Assembly (NCBI RefSeq): GCF_026966905.1
Contig: NZ_JAPUBN010000013.1
Coordinates: 496,001 to 560,000, forward strand
Reading direction: 5' to 3'
From: Marinomonas phaeophyticola
Lineage (GTDB): Bacteria; Pseudomonadota; Gammaproteobacteria; Pseudomonadales; Marinomonadaceae
Length of the DNA stretch: 64,000 bases
A program made the translations under genes and the position numbers. A model generated the notes under the pieces. That model saw nothing but the letters and a program-made list of their open reading frames with translations. It did not search any database and was not told the origin of the DNA. This document shows, in pieces, positions 48,869 through 58,598 of this stretch (position 1 is its first letter; each line of letters opens with the position of its first letter).

Positions 48869-50325
48869 GCTGTAATATTCAAATAGTCTTCGTCTGGATC
48901 CTCGTTATTTAATGTTGCATTTTCTTGTTGGTGCGTTGTGTTAATACTCTCGATATTGGGGCGTATTTTTAGATTTAACTTCTCTGAAATACCTTTTACC
49001 GTATACACCATGGTTTCCTCTTCTCCTTCCCCTAAGATTTCTGGTAATCCTGAAAATACTTTGTTTTGAATATCTGGCAAGGTGAATATTTCTTCGCTTA
49101 GCAGTAATGAATCAATGCTTTCAGAGCGTTTAAACTCCATCATCTGATGAATTAATGGCTGTATTCTGTCGGCATAAAATGCGTTGTCTTGAATTATTTC
49201 GTTCACATGTGGGTTGCCTTGATGCAAACTAATATGAAAATGTATAGTCGGGGTATTTTCATACATATCTGTTTTTAAAAGTTCTTTGACTACTCCTAAA
49301 AAGACTTCAGCGGTACAAACGGCATTGGTATATAAGTTATTACCGGAATTCTGTGCTGTGTAAAAAATGATGGCTGAATGACCTTCATATTGATGAACCT
49401 GCCCAAGGAAGGATTCACTTGCCTGAAATAAGGCTCTATAAATTGGCGTCAGTAAATTAGCGACCTGTAGAGGCTGCATGTTTTCGTGCCATTCTTCTAA
49501 ATTGCGTATTTCAAAGAATAAAGCACAGCTTCTTTGACTTTGCTCATGCAAAATTTCATCAAAGTCTATTTCGTATTGAGGTATGTCTGCTTGGGCGGTT
49601 TCATCGTCTTCTTTTTGCCAATCAGTAGATTGTGCTGACTTGGTTGCTTCTGCTAATTGAAATGCTTCTAGATAGAAGGTAGTTGGTATATGGGCATCTT
49701 TATGTTTGTGGGATAAGGCCTCAAGAACATCGGTAATTTTATTGATAGGGGCAAATAACCAGCGACTAAAAAAGAAAATGATGCAAACGGCAAGAGCACA
49801 AATAAAGATAGCGATGCTTATTAATAATTTTTTGATGTCTGCAAGCGTTTTCTGGGAAGAGGTTCTGTCTAAAGTGATGAGTACATGTCCAACAACTTCA
49901 TTACGAAACTTTACGCTTGAACTGTAAACAAGTTGAGCCTCATCTGGTCTAATCTCGGTTCCTTGGACAAAGCCTTTTACGTTACCACTGTTGGCTTCGG
50001 CAAGTAGTTCATCTTGCTTATTAAATACCCGTGCGCTAATGATGTTGTCATCAATGACTAATCGAGTCAGGAGGACATTTAAGCTAAGAAGGTCATTATT
50101 TAAAATCGATTGTGTGGCGTTAAACGCGGCTTGTGTTGCTAAACTGCTGCCAAGAACTTCTGTCTGTTGGGAAAGGTAGCTATCTAAAGCATTGGTTAAT
50201 GCATACCAAAATAAGACAACAGTTAAAACCACTAAAGAAGCAAATGTGATGATCATCATCATTGTTGCGCTGAGATGACGACGACAAAAGTACAAAAAAC
50301 GCTGAGATGTTTTGGTTGTTTCCAT
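48859..50325 (-). CDS. YtjB/AhpA-like membrane protein with HAMP-type region
   Basis: 488 residues: a first TM helix at about 20-44, a periplasmic segment of about 120 residues, a second TM at about 167-189, a HAMP-like linker and a cytoplasmic domain of about 240 residues that recalls degenerate cyclase/sensor domains. Being divergent from serB is the arrangement of the E. coli YtjB (Smp) and Pseudomonas AhpA family; the assignment rests on that context and architecture. No catalytic motif can be named. Confidence 0.7.
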   Translation of the reverse strand: METTKTSQRFLYFCRRHLSATMMMIITFASLVVLTVVLFWYALTNALDSYLSQQTEVLGSSLATQAAFNATQSILNNDLLSLNVLLTRLVIDDNIISARVFNKQDELLAEANSGNVKGFVQGTEIRPDEAQLVYSSSVKFRNEVVGHVLITLDRTSSQKTLADIKKLLISIAIFICALAVCIIFFFSRWLFAPINKITDVLEALSHKHKDAHIPTTFYLEAFQLAEATKSAQSTDWQKEDDETAQADIPQYEIDFDEILHEQSQRSCALFFEIRNLEEWHENMQPLQVANLLTPIYRALFQASESFLGQVHQYEGHSAIIFYTAQNSGNNLYTNAVCTAEVFLGVVKELLKTDMYENTPTIHFHISLHQGNPHVNEIIQDNAFYADRIQPLIHQMMEFKRSESIDSLLLSEEIFTLPDIQNKVFSGLPEILGEGEEETMVYTVKGISEKLNLKIRPNIESINTTHQQENATLNNEDPDEDYLNITASR

Positions 50326-50468
50326 TTAAGGTATTTCCTGCAACTTGATTTTAAGTGCTTAATATCCCTTTTATATCGGCTATAAAATAGAATCTTTAGT
50401 ATAAACGTGCACTTAGATAAAATTCGTATATTTGATACAATGCATCTAATTTAAATAAGGGGAACATT

Positions 50469-51389
50469 ATGTCAGCTAGTATCACATTAATTGGGTCTAT
50501 TACTTTACCTTATTTAGAAGGGTTTGAAGCATGGATAAAAAAAGGAAATCTATTTGTTAATAAACAAACATTAACAGATGATTCAGACTCTTATGATGTT
50601 GTGCGCTATAATTTAACTCAACCTTTTCCCGAATCTAAATTAACAGACATCCAAGAGTACTTGCTATCGTTATCAGATAGTACGAATATTGATCATGTAT
50701 ATCAATCAAAGTCTATAGATATAACAAAACCAGGCGTTGCGGTATTTGATATGGATTCAACTTTGATAAAAGCAGAGGTAATGGATGAACTTGCTGTTGA
50801 TTTTGGAATTGGTGAAAAAATCTCAAAAGTTACGGCCAGTGCTATGCGTGGAGAAATCGATTTTATAGAAAGTTTTGTCCAGCGTCTGGCTTTGCTAGAA
50901 GGGCTGAGCAGTGATGTGATGGATGGGGTTTATAAGAGAATCATTCATATGGATGGAATTGCCGTATTAATGAAGGTGTTAAACCATTTTCATTGGCATA
51001 CAGCGATATTATCTGGTGGATTTACTTATTTTGCTGATCGTATTGCTAAAGAATATGGCATTTCTGAAGTGCATGCCAATGTCTTAGAAATAGAAAATGG
51101 CAAATTGACGGGCAAACACCTTGGACCAATTGTTGATGCTTCTCGTAAAAGGCAACTTCTGGAAGATATTGTTTCAAAAAATGAATTGCCTTGGGATCAG
51201 ACTATTGCTTGTGGTGACGGTGCGAATGATTTACTCATGTTGAATAGTGCTACTTTAGGTGTTGCACTACATGCGAAACCTTTAGTGAGAAAAGACGCGC
51301 CCCATCCAATGAGTGCCTTAGGCTTAGATGGTATTTTGTATTTATTAGGGATGACTACATCAGACATTCGAGCCATTACAAATTTATGA
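50469..51389 (+). CDS. serB: Phosphoserine phosphatase
   Basis: Last step of serine synthesis. HAD-family motifs: the nucleophile pair in FDMDSTLI (Asp94, Asp96), a Ser/Thr motif in AILSGGF, and GDGANDLLML with the metal-binding aspartates. The N-terminal 80 residues are a diverged ACT-type regulatory extension. Length 306. SD AAGGGGAA before ATG. A TTG-initiated LysR gene follows 31 bases downstream on the same strand. Confidence 0.96.
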   Translation: MSASITLIGSITLPYLEGFEAWIKKGNLFVNKQTLTDDSDSYDVVRYNLTQPFPESKLTDIQEYLLSLSDSTNIDHVYQSKSIDITKPGVAVFDMDSTLIKAEVMDELAVDFGIGEKISKVTASAMRGEIDFIESFVQRLALLEGLSSDVMDGVYKRIIHMDGIAVLMKVLNHFHWHTAILSGGFTYFADRIAKEYGISEVHANVLEIENGKLTGKHLGPIVDASRKRQLLEDIVSKNELPWDQTIACGDGANDLLMLNSATLGVALHAKPLVRKDAPHPMSALGLDGILYLLGMTTSDIRAITNL

Positions 51390-51420
51390 ATGGGTTAATT
51401 TAACCTAAAGGAGAGAGTTC

Positions 51421-52329
51421 TTGCAGGAAATAAAGTTATCAGAAGTCGATTTGAATTTGTTGTATATACTTCAAGTGCTGATTGATGAACTGAATGTGAC
51501 TAAAGCAGCCCAACGTTTAAATGTGAGCCAACCCGCTGTTAGCCGATCGTTAGCTCGTTTAAGAGAGGTGTTTGGCGACCCTCTTTTTGTTAGGACCTCT
51601 CACGGGCTTTCGCTAACAGCAAGGACTGAGAGCCTAGCGCCTTTCTTGACAGATATTTTGAAAGGGTTGGAAAATTTAATTCAACCACCAGAATTTGCAC
51701 CATTGACTTCAAGCCGACGTTTCTCTTTATCGACAACGGATTTTGGGGTATTAACCGTATTACCTAAAGTATTGGATAACTTTCGTCACTCGGCACCGAA
51801 CGCCGTTCTGGAAGTGAAGAACTGGCATGAAGAAACGTCTTTTGAATTAGATTCCAATGAAATTGACATTGCTGTTGCTGTGTTATCAAAAGAACCACCA
51901 AACAGTGTGCGATCCGTCAAGTTAGATACCGATAAGATGGTGTGTATTGCCCGAGCAAATCATGAGCAATTAGAGGGTAAATTAACTTTAGAATCTTATG
52001 TTAATTTACATCATGCTCAAGTGGTTCTTGGAAAAAGAGAATTGGCGGCCGTTGATAGGATATTAGCTAAAATGGGTCATCATCGTCATATTGCTGTGCA
52101 GTTACCTAACTTTGTTCCCGCCGTCCGAGTTGTTGAGAGCAGCGATCTACTGTTAACGGTTCCTAAGCTATTTGCTTCAGATATCATATCAATGCATTCG
52201 AATCTTGCTGTCTATGATTTACCTTTTGAAACAAAAGAGTTTGATTATTCAATGATCTGGCATGAGAGGCATGAATTTGATCCAGGGCATCAATGGCTAA
52301 GAGAAATAATCCAAAAAGCTTTTATTTAA
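51421..52329 (+). CDS. LysR-family transcriptional regulator
   Basis: 302 residues with the N-terminal winged helix (DLNLLYILQVLIDELNVTKAAQRLNVSQPAVSRSLARLREVFGDPLFVR in pieces) and a C-terminal inducer-binding domain. A TTG start is chosen because AGGAGAGAG lies 5 bases upstream and the conserved SEVDLNLL begins seven codons later; no better ATG exists. It may be cotranscribed with serB. The target is unknown; the HTH resembles NodD/SyrM-like subgroups, but that is not specific. Confidence 0.9.
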   Translation: MQEIKLSEVDLNLLYILQVLIDELNVTKAAQRLNVSQPAVSRSLARLREVFGDPLFVRTSHGLSLTARTESLAPFLTDILKGLENLIQPPEFAPLTSSRRFSLSTTDFGVLTVLPKVLDNFRHSAPNAVLEVKNWHEETSFELDSNEIDIAVAVLSKEPPNSVRSVKLDTDKMVCIARANHEQLEGKLTLESYVNLHHAQVVLGKRELAAVDRILAKMGHHRHIAVQLPNFVPAVRVVESSDLLLTVPKLFASDIISMHSNLAVYDLPFETKEFDYSMIWHERHEFDPGHQWLREIIQKAFI

Positions 52330-52394
52330 ACTTTAGAGACTTAAATGGTTATGCCAGCTATTAAAGCCCCGTAATGGATTGTTGAACTGCATTT

Positions 52395-52823
52395 TCATTG
52401 CTGGGTACTTGATAGCTGAGTAATCCATTCTTTGGTTAACATCTCAACTAAACTATAACGCCTTAAATCCATGGCATTTTCAAGATGACTAAAGTTTTCA
52501 TCTAGATAATCAAACAGTATTTGTTCTCGTAATTCAATTAACACTTTCATTTGTTCACCTTGCTCAAAGGTGATGTCTTTATTTTCTAGCAGGTGGTTTA
52601 AGACTTCTTTTCTTGAGCTAACGTCTATTTGGTAATGATTTTGTAGAATGTATTTTGCTAAATCTAACATGGACGCAACCAGTAATTGAAATGAATGCTC
52701 AATAACCATTTTTTCATCTTGGTTAATAAGTTCTTTCTTCTTTTGTTTACGAAAGGTATCTAAACGCTTAATCATAGCGTGTTGATGCTCTAAGAGCGCT
52801 TGTTCCCATTCTTTATTTCTCAT
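52395..52823 (-). CDS. HepT/DUF86-like protein without partner
   Basis: 142 residues, all helical in character, with DLAKYILQNHYQIDVSSRKE and LLENKDITFEQGEQMKVLIELREQILFDY, which follow the HepT/DUF86 (HEPN) pattern. HepT toxins carry an RX4HXY motif; here Arg99 and Tyr106 align but position 104 is Phe, so the catalytic His appears lost. No MntA-type nucleotidyltransferase gene is next to it; moeA lies upstream on the same strand. It may be a decayed or repurposed HEPN protein. Confidence 0.6.
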   Translation of the reverse strand: MRNKEWEQALLEHQHAMIKRLDTFRKQKKKELINQDEKMVIEHSFQLLVASMLDLAKYILQNHYQIDVSSRKEVLNHLLENKDITFEQGEQMKVLIELREQILFDYLDENFSHLENAMDLRRYSLVEMLTKEWITQLSSTQQ

Positions 52824-52876
52824 TGAGTTCCTTCCTTTCGTTGTCTAGATTAGTGAATACATAAAGACAGTGTAGT

Positions 52877-54082
52877 TTAGAAACTAGAGAATGGGTAAAA
52901 ATCGTAAGTGAGATTTTCTTCAATGGTATGCTTTGCTGGTATGTGTAAGTAACCATCACACACGCAAGAGGCGAATAGTGCGCCAGAGCTTTGCTGTGCA
53001 TGGGGTTGAGCTTTGTTTTGTTCAGTAAGAGACGCTCGAATAAACTCATCTCTTGCTATGGCTTTGCTGCGTCTAGCGTCTGTTTGAACTTTAAAGCGAG
53101 TCGGTCGTTTATACCGTTCTCCAGAGTGGGCCAGTATGGCGGTCCGAGCAAACCAATGGAAGGTTACAAGGGTTGAACTAGGGTTTCCGGGTAATCCAAT
53201 AAAAGGGGTTTCAAAGACTCGGCCAAATACAATGGGCTTCCCTGGTTTTATGGCCACTTTCCAAAGGTTGAGCGAGCCGTTTTGCTCGATAACTTGCTTA
53301 ACGTGGTCCTCTTCTCCGACAGAAACACCGCCACTGGATAAAATCAGATCGCATTCACGAGACAGTGCTTGGAGTGCATTCTCTGTTTCAATGATGTTAT
53401 CTTTTGCGTGTAAGACATGCGGTATGCTATGGCCTAAGCTTTGAATTAAACTAACCAGCATGGCGCTATTACTATTATAGATTTGTCCAATTTCAAGACG
53501 GTCAGCAGCAGGAGGAACAAGTTCGTCTCCTGTGGTTAATATACCTATTTTGAGTTTTTCATAGCAGTAGACTTGTTCAATACCTAAACTTGCTAACATG
53601 CCGATATGTTGTGGCTTTAATCTTATTCCTTTTGTTAGCACTATTTGCCCTTTGGTAACATCTTGACCAGCCTTCCTAACATTGTCTCCTTTTGAACCTA
53701 TATGGCTAAAGGATACCTTGCCTGATGCGTCTATATGTGCATTTTCTTGCATAATGACAGTATCAGCGCCTTTAGGAATCATGGCTCCTGTAAAGATACG
53801 AGCACAAGTGCCTGGTTGGAGTGTGTCTGGAGCAATGCCTGCAGGAATACGCTGACTCACGGAAAATAAACGCTTGTCTTGCCAATCATCGGAGCAAAGG
53901 GCGTAACCATCCATGGCACTATTGTCGGCAGGAGGGATGTTAATATCAGCAATCACATCAATGGCTAGTACTCGTTCTAATGCTTGGTTAAGAGGCAATG
54001 ACTCTTTTTCTACTAAGCAGGGACTGGCGCTCTCAATAGCAAGCAGCGCCTCTTCAAAGGGCATCATGGGAGGGTGAGACAT
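52877..54082 (-). CDS. moeA: Molybdopterin molybdenumtransferase MoeA
   Basis: Inserts molybdate into adenylylated molybdopterin. The family sequence PADNSAMDGYAL and the later motifs ARIFTGAMIPKGADTVIMQE, ILTTGDEL and SSGGVSVGEEDHVK are visible. ATG 54082 has GGAAGA 7 bases upstream and replaces the ATG five codons earlier. Length 401. It is the last of the moaA-moaB-moeA genes on this strand. Confidence 0.95.
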   Translation of the reverse strand: MSHPPMMPFEEALLAIESASPCLVEKESLPLNQALERVLAIDVIADINIPPADNSAMDGYALCSDDWQDKRLFSVSQRIPAGIAPDTLQPGTCARIFTGAMIPKGADTVIMQENAHIDASGKVSFSHIGSKGDNVRKAGQDVTKGQIVLTKGIRLKPQHIGMLASLGIEQVYCYEKLKIGILTTGDELVPPAADRLEIGQIYNSNSAMLVSLIQSLGHSIPHVLHAKDNIIETENALQALSRECDLILSSGGVSVGEEDHVKQVIEQNGSLNLWKVAIKPGKPIVFGRVFETPFIGLPGNPSSTLVTFHWFARTAILAHSGERYKRPTRFKVQTDARRSKAIARDEFIRASLTEQNKAQPHAQQSSGALFASCVCDGYLHIPAKHTIEENLTYDFYPFSSF

Positions 54083-54123
54083 GGTTTTATCTTCCATTGA
54101 GAGTGTGCGTAGAATATAAGGTT

Positions 54124-54648
54124 TTAAGCGCGATAAGGGCCCAAAAGCATTTCGACGAAATTACAAGGGCGGCAAGTTGCATCTAACTGCTTCGATAGAA
54201 TTTTGTTCCAAGCCGTTGTGCAAGCGTTGGTCGATCCTGGTAAACAAAAAATCAGTGTGCGATTGGCTAAGCCTGCAACAGCTCGGGATTGAATGGTTGA
54301 GGTGCCAATTTCATCATAAGAAATTTGTCTAAATAACTCACCAAATCCTTCGATATTTTTGTCGAAAAGGGGAGTCATAGCCTCTGGTGTACTGTCTCTA
54401 GAATAAAACCCCGTTCCTCCCGTAATTAATACAACATGAACTTCTTGGTTTGCAATCCATTGGGATACGACAGAGCGCATGTCATAAATATCATCTTTAA
54501 CTAATTCTCTTTTAATTAGCTGGTGGCCAGCTTCGGTGAGCATAGAAACCAGTGCTTCACCGGATGTGTCTTCTGCTAAACTGCGGGTATCTGACACAGT
54601 GAGAACGGCAATATTAAGAGGTCTGAATGGAGAACGTGCTTTTGTCAT
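54124..54648 (-). CDS. moaB: Molybdenum cofactor biosynthesis protein MoaB
   Basis: MogA/MoaB-fold protein acting in molybdopterin adenylylation. Motifs: IAVLTVSDTRSLAEDTSGEAL, LITGGTGFYSRDSTPEAM and the end of the pocket FCLPGSTNACTTAWNKIL. Length 174. It lies between moaA and moeA with short gaps, suggesting one operon. Confidence 0.93.
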   Translation of the reverse strand: MTKARSPFRPLNIAVLTVSDTRSLAEDTSGEALVSMLTEAGHQLIKRELVKDDIYDMRSVVSQWIANQEVHVVLITGGTGFYSRDSTPEAMTPLFDKNIEGFGELFRQISYDEIGTSTIQSRAVAGLANRTLIFCLPGSTNACTTAWNKILSKQLDATCRPCNFVEMLLGPYRA

Positions 54649-54663
54649 GATTTTATCCAGTTG

Positions 54664-55659
54664 TTAACCGCCAGTGGCACTCATAAAGCGCAAAATTTGG
54701 GGCTCTTCATTTAAATTAAAGTGATGTTTCTCTGGTTTTAATGCTAGTGCTTCTACGATAGCGTCTTCTAAGGTAATCTTGTGTTCGTCTGGAGCACGTA
54801 GATAGGGTTTTAAATCCATAGAGTGCTCATTGCCTAAGCAAAGTAATAGTCGACCTTCCGCGGTTAATCGAACCCGATTGCAAGTAGAGCAAAAGTTATG
54901 ACTATGAGGGGAAATCACGCCAATATGCCCTGAATGATTTTCTACATCAAAATAGCTTGTCGGTCCCCCTGTCTTTAAGCTACTTGGCGTTAAAACTAAG
55001 TGCTTCTTCAAGGTGGCAATCACGTCGTCACTGGACATATAGGCAGCGGCTCTATCGTGGTCTGTGATGACACCAAGCGGCATTTCTTCTATAAAGCTAA
55101 TATCCATATTTCGTTGTAGCGCGAATTGTGCCAGATCAATTATTTCATCATCATTTTGGTGTTTTAAAATAACACTGTTAATTTTATTACGTTTAAAGTT
55201 GTATAACCCCATCTCATCAATGCCTTCTACGACTTGATGGAACTTATCTCTACGGGTCATACGTTCAAACTGCGCTGGCTTAAGTGTATCTAAGCTGACA
55301 TTTATTCGTGACACGCCAACATTGAAAAGATCTTTTGACATCTTTTTTAGTTGCGAACCATTTGTTGTTAAGGTCAGTTCCTCTAAACCCGGAGAGTGAC
55401 TTATTTTATCCAATGCCCAAAGAATATTTTTCCGAACAAGAGGCTCTCCTCCGGTAATTCGTATTTTTTTACTACCTAATTTGATAAAAGACTGGGCAAC
55501 TTTAACAATTTCTTCTAAAGAAAGAATGTCTTTACGCGGCAAAAAACTGACTTCTTCATCCATGCAGTAGGTGCAGCGAAAATCACATCGATCAGTGACT
55601 GAAATGCGGACATAATCTATGTGACGACCAAATGGGTCAATAAGGTTTGCAGGATTCAA
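54664..55659 (-). CDS. moaA: GTP 3',8-cyclase MoaA
   Basis: Radical-SAM enzyme for the first step of molybdenum cofactor synthesis. The SAM cluster motif CDFRCTYC (Cys25, 29, 32 counted from the start used here) and the C-terminal cluster CSTCNRVRLTAEGRLLLCLG are intact, as is the terminal Gly-Gly. TTG 55659 is chosen because GAGG lies 8 bases upstream and gives the 331-aa Pseudomonas-like form; an ATG ten codons earlier (55689) has no SD and is the alternative. Confidence 0.93.
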   Translation of the reverse strand: MNPANLIDPFGRHIDYVRISVTDRCDFRCTYCMDEEVSFLPRKDILSLEEIVKVAQSFIKLGSKKIRITGGEPLVRKNILWALDKISHSPGLEELTLTTNGSQLKKMSKDLFNVGVSRINVSLDTLKPAQFERMTRRDKFHQVVEGIDEMGLYNFKRNKINSVILKHQNDDEIIDLAQFALQRNMDISFIEEMPLGVITDHDRAAAYMSSDDVIATLKKHLVLTPSSLKTGGPTSYFDVENHSGHIGVISPHSHNFCSTCNRVRLTAEGRLLLCLGNEHSMDLKPYLRAPDEHKITLEDAIVEALALKPEKHHFNLNEEPQILRFMSATGG

Positions 55660-55850
55660 AGAAATTACCTCGTGAAGAATATTATCCATAAAAGCAAATT
55701 ACATTTGAATATGCAAAAATGAATGCCATTATTTACATTATTGGGTCAATGCAAGTTAATTCAATGTAATAATGTTTCCTATTGATTGAGTTTGTGTAGT
55801 GAACGCTCAATTTAAACAAGCATGAACCCCTATTCCAATAAGGAGTGATC

Positions 55851-56711
55851 GTGAGCAAAGTTGTTGAAAATCTGATTTCATTATTAAAATTGGAACAGAC
55901 GAGTGAAAATGTGTTTTTAGGGAGAAGCCAGGATTTAGGTTTTCCTAAGCTTTTTGGTGGTCAAGTTGTTGGTCAAGCTTTGAGTGCGGCACATCAAACA
56001 GTTGAAAATAGGGCCCCTCATTCTTTGCATTGCTATTTCCTTCGCCCTGGTAATGCCAGTTTGCCAATAGAATATGAAGTTGAACGAGTTCGTGATGGTG
56101 GCAGCTTTAGTGTTCGACATATCAGTGCAAGACAAGAGGGCAAAAGCATTTTGTCGATGACGGCTTCTTTTCATATAGAAGAAACGGGATTTGAGCATTT
56201 TGACCCTATGCCTAGTGTGCCAGGGCCTGATGTTTTTGAATCAGAGTTGAGTCTCTATCAGCAGCATGCCGATGAACTTCCTGCCAAGTTAAGGGCGCTT
56301 TTTCTTTCAGAAAGACCGATTGAATGCCGTGTTGTAGAAAATCAAAACCCATTTCGACCGCGTCATGGCATAGCCAAAAGCCATATGTGGATTAAAAGCA
56401 TTGCCCCGTTACCTGATGACGACTTGGTGCATCAATCTATGTTGGCTTACACCACAGACTACGGATTTTTATCGACGGCACTTATGCCTCACGGTATTTC
56501 AATTGGGAATCCATACTTAAATATTGCCAGTTTAGATCATGCTATTTGGTTCCATCGCCCCTTTCGGTTAGATGAGTGGTTATTGTATGTGGCCGATAGC
56601 CCATCTGCGAGTAATGCTAGGGGATTTGTGAGAGGTCAAATATTTGATAAAGCAGGGCGCTTAGTTGCCTCAACGGCTCAAGAAGGATTGATCCGCTACC
56701 GACACAAATAA
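55851..56711 (+). CDS. tesB: Acyl-CoA thioesterase II
   Basis: Hydrolyses acyl-CoA thioesters. Double hot-dog fold with the first repeat starting LFGGQVVGQALSAAHQTV and the second including DDDLVHQSMLAYTTDYGFL and the LNIASLDHAIWFHRPFR stretch. GTG 55851 is chosen because AAGGAG lies 5 bases before it. Length 286. It is divergent from moaA and convergent with queG, whose stop is 15 bases away. Confidence 0.93.
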   Translation: MSKVVENLISLLKLEQTSENVFLGRSQDLGFPKLFGGQVVGQALSAAHQTVENRAPHSLHCYFLRPGNASLPIEYEVERVRDGGSFSVRHISARQEGKSILSMTASFHIEETGFEHFDPMPSVPGPDVFESELSLYQQHADELPAKLRALFLSERPIECRVVENQNPFRPRHGIAKSHMWIKSIAPLPDDDLVHQSMLAYTTDYGFLSTALMPHGISIGNPYLNIASLDHAIWFHRPFRLDEWLLYVADSPSASNARGFVRGQIFDKAGRLVASTAQEGLIRYRHK

Positions 56712-56726
56712 AGGTGAATAATTGCT

Positions 56727-57818
56727 TTATTGATTATGTCTCTTTAACGCCCAGTGAACGTGTTCTTTGACTATCTCTGATTCATGATGTTGACGTTGTT
56801 TTAACGCGTCGATAATTGTTTCAGAGGTGTTTGCATTACCTAAGGCAATGGCTATATTTCTTAACCAATTAGTATAGCCAGTACGCCGTATAGGAGAACC
56901 TTCGGTCTTTTTCAAAAATGAGGCTTCATCCCAAAGAAACAGTTCAGTGAGGTCGGCACTGTCTAAATTATGGCGAGGTTGAAAGTCTTCTTCTTCAGTG
57001 TGTTTGACGTATTTTGTCCATGGGCACACTAATTGACAGTCATCACAACCAAAAATCCGGTTTCCCATTTTTTCTCTGAGCTCTTCAGGAATACTGCCGT
57101 CGTATTCAATGGTTAAATAGGATATGCATTTTCTGGCGTCTAAGACCCAAGGTGCAACGAAGGCATTGGTTGGACATAGATCTAAACAGGCTGAGCAGCT
57201 GCCGCAATGTTTTGTGACTTGAGGTGGATCAATAGGCAGCGGCAGATTGGTAAATATTTCGCCTAATAAAAACCAACTGCCAGCCTTAGGTGTTAACAAT
57301 AAAGTGTTTTTTCCAACCCACCCCATGCCTGCTTCTTCTGCAACTTGCCTTTCGAGAATTGGGGCACTATCAACAAAGGCGCGATATCCATGTTCTCCAA
57401 TTTCTTCTTGAATGCGTTTAGCCAGCTGAGTCAGTCGCTTGCGAATGAGTTTATGGTAATCGCGTCCTAATGCATAACGTGCAATATACGCTTTGTCTGT
57501 TGTTTTTAAACGTTTAACCGTTTCTACCGATTGCGGTAAATAATGCATCCTTAAGGAAATGATTCTGCGGGTACCTGGGTGGAGCAAATCCGCTTTAAAT
57601 CTCATGTCTCCATGGTTCTCAAGATAAGACATGGTGCCTTGATAGCCTTCAGCGATCCATTTATCAAAATTTTCTTGGTGGTGGCTGTGATCAATGCCGG
57701 TGATTTTCGCTTCTGCGAAACCGAACTCTGTAGCCCATTGCTTAATATTTAATGAGAGTGATTCAAGTGATTCGGGTGACATAACAAAGGCGTTTTTTTC
57801 TGCAGAGTCTGAAATCAT
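56727..57818 (-). CDS. queG: Epoxyqueuosine reductase QueG
   Basis: Cobalamin-dependent reductase for the final step of queuosine synthesis on tRNA. Two 4Fe-4S motifs are visible, CGSCSACLDLCPTNA and CDDCQLVCPW, with the core RRIISLRMHYLP and the FVDSAPILERQVAEEAG motif. Length 363. The first ATG lacks a clear SD; an internal ATG (57782) is possible but less typical. It is convergent with tesB. Confidence 0.94.
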   Translation of the reverse strand: MISDSAEKNAFVMSPESLESLSLNIKQWATEFGFAEAKITGIDHSHHQENFDKWIAEGYQGTMSYLENHGDMRFKADLLHPGTRRIISLRMHYLPQSVETVKRLKTTDKAYIARYALGRDYHKLIRKRLTQLAKRIQEEIGEHGYRAFVDSAPILERQVAEEAGMGWVGKNTLLLTPKAGSWFLLGEIFTNLPLPIDPPQVTKHCGSCSACLDLCPTNAFVAPWVLDARKCISYLTIEYDGSIPEELREKMGNRIFGCDDCQLVCPWTKYVKHTEEEDFQPRHNLDSADLTELFLWDEASFLKKTEGSPIRRTGYTNWLRNIAIALGNANTSETIIDALKQRQHHESEIVKEHVHWALKRHNQ

Positions 57819-57874
57819 AAGCGTTTGGGTAAGAAAATAAGAAGGTGGGAAAAGGGAGGCAAAATAACACGTAG

Positions 57875-57911
57875 CAAAACGCCTAACAAAATAGGTTTGC
57901 TAGGCGTTTTG
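57875..57911 (-). terminator. Terminator-like hairpin after small gene
   Basis: CAAAACGCCTA (57875-57885) and TAGGCGTTTTG (57901-57911) form an 11-bp stem; after one mismatch a further four pairs extend it. It lies 4 bases past the stop of the 86-aa protein, reading the minus strand, with T residues in the 3' arm. Confidence 0.6.
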
Positions 57912-57914
57912 GAA

Positions 57915-58175
57915 TTAATACAACATAGAGTCGCCTTTGACGACATCGATTAATGCTTTTATAAACATTTTATCGGCTTCCGTCATTTCTTCAGGAATTT
58001 TCAATGTGGTTTGGTTTGACACTTCCATCGCAATTGTATGAAAAGCATCTTTGTCATTGATATGTTCTTTTGCAATACGAACCAATTCCGCAGAAAGTTC
58101 TGGTTCCATCAACATTTTACGAAAACAGCGTAAAAATTCATCAATAATACGTTGTTGGTTTAATTCACTTGCCAT
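57915..58175 (-). CDS. Hypothetical protein, 86 aa
   Basis: A small soluble, mostly helical protein (ELNQQRIIDEFLRCFRKMLM...EPELSAELVRIAKEHIN) with no signal, TM or catalytic motif. ATG 58175 has the perfect SD AAGGAG 7 bases upstream; an ATG 13 codons earlier lies in frame but is poorer. It is isolated, with a hairpin after it and a 423-base gap upstream. I recognise no family. Confidence 0.75.
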   Translation of the reverse strand: MASELNQQRIIDEFLRCFRKMLMEPELSAELVRIAKEHINDKDAFHTIAMEVSNQTTLKIPEEMTEADKMFIKALIDVVKGDSMLY

Positions 58176-58521
58176 TTTAGACTCCTTATAACAATTATAG
58201 GCGTATCTCACCACGAAGGCTTGTTAAGAGCAATAGTTGAATGCAGTGAAGATAAAAAATGTTGACAAGCAAGCCCTAATTTTGTGAGAATCGGTTCATA
58301 CTTTCAGCTAACACCCTTGCTGGAAACCCTGCTTTAGGCCAACAGCCTATCTAAAGAAAGTTTGTCTTTCTTCAAATTATGTAACACCGACATTGATTCT
58401 CTGTTTGTGTTATCTCTCGCGAAAAGACGCGTACAGTATAAAAACTGAAATTATTTTGCGTTAATTAATCAAATAATTACATATGTCTGCATATCTTGTG
58501 CAAACTTTGTCTAATCAACTT

Positions 58522-58549
58522 TTATCTAGTTAGCTGATGCGGTTACAAT
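58522..58549 (+). promoter_or_regulatory. Possible ilvIH promoter
   Basis: TACAAT (58544-58549) with a weak TTATCT -35 (58522-58527) at 16 bases. The 423-base gap 58176-58598 also holds short hairpins (TAGGC/GCCTA; AAGAAAG/CTTTCTT near 58355-58375), perhaps an attenuation region, but I see no branched-chain leader peptide. Confidence 0.3.
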
Positions 58550-58598
58550 ACGCATACATGACATAAGCATAAAGATAAAATATAGAGGGTATCAAAAG

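Noticed and set aside
55660..55850. Molybdenum cofactor riboswitch upstream of moaA
   Set aside because: The position would fit, but I could not see the expected paired elements; only a covariance search could support it.
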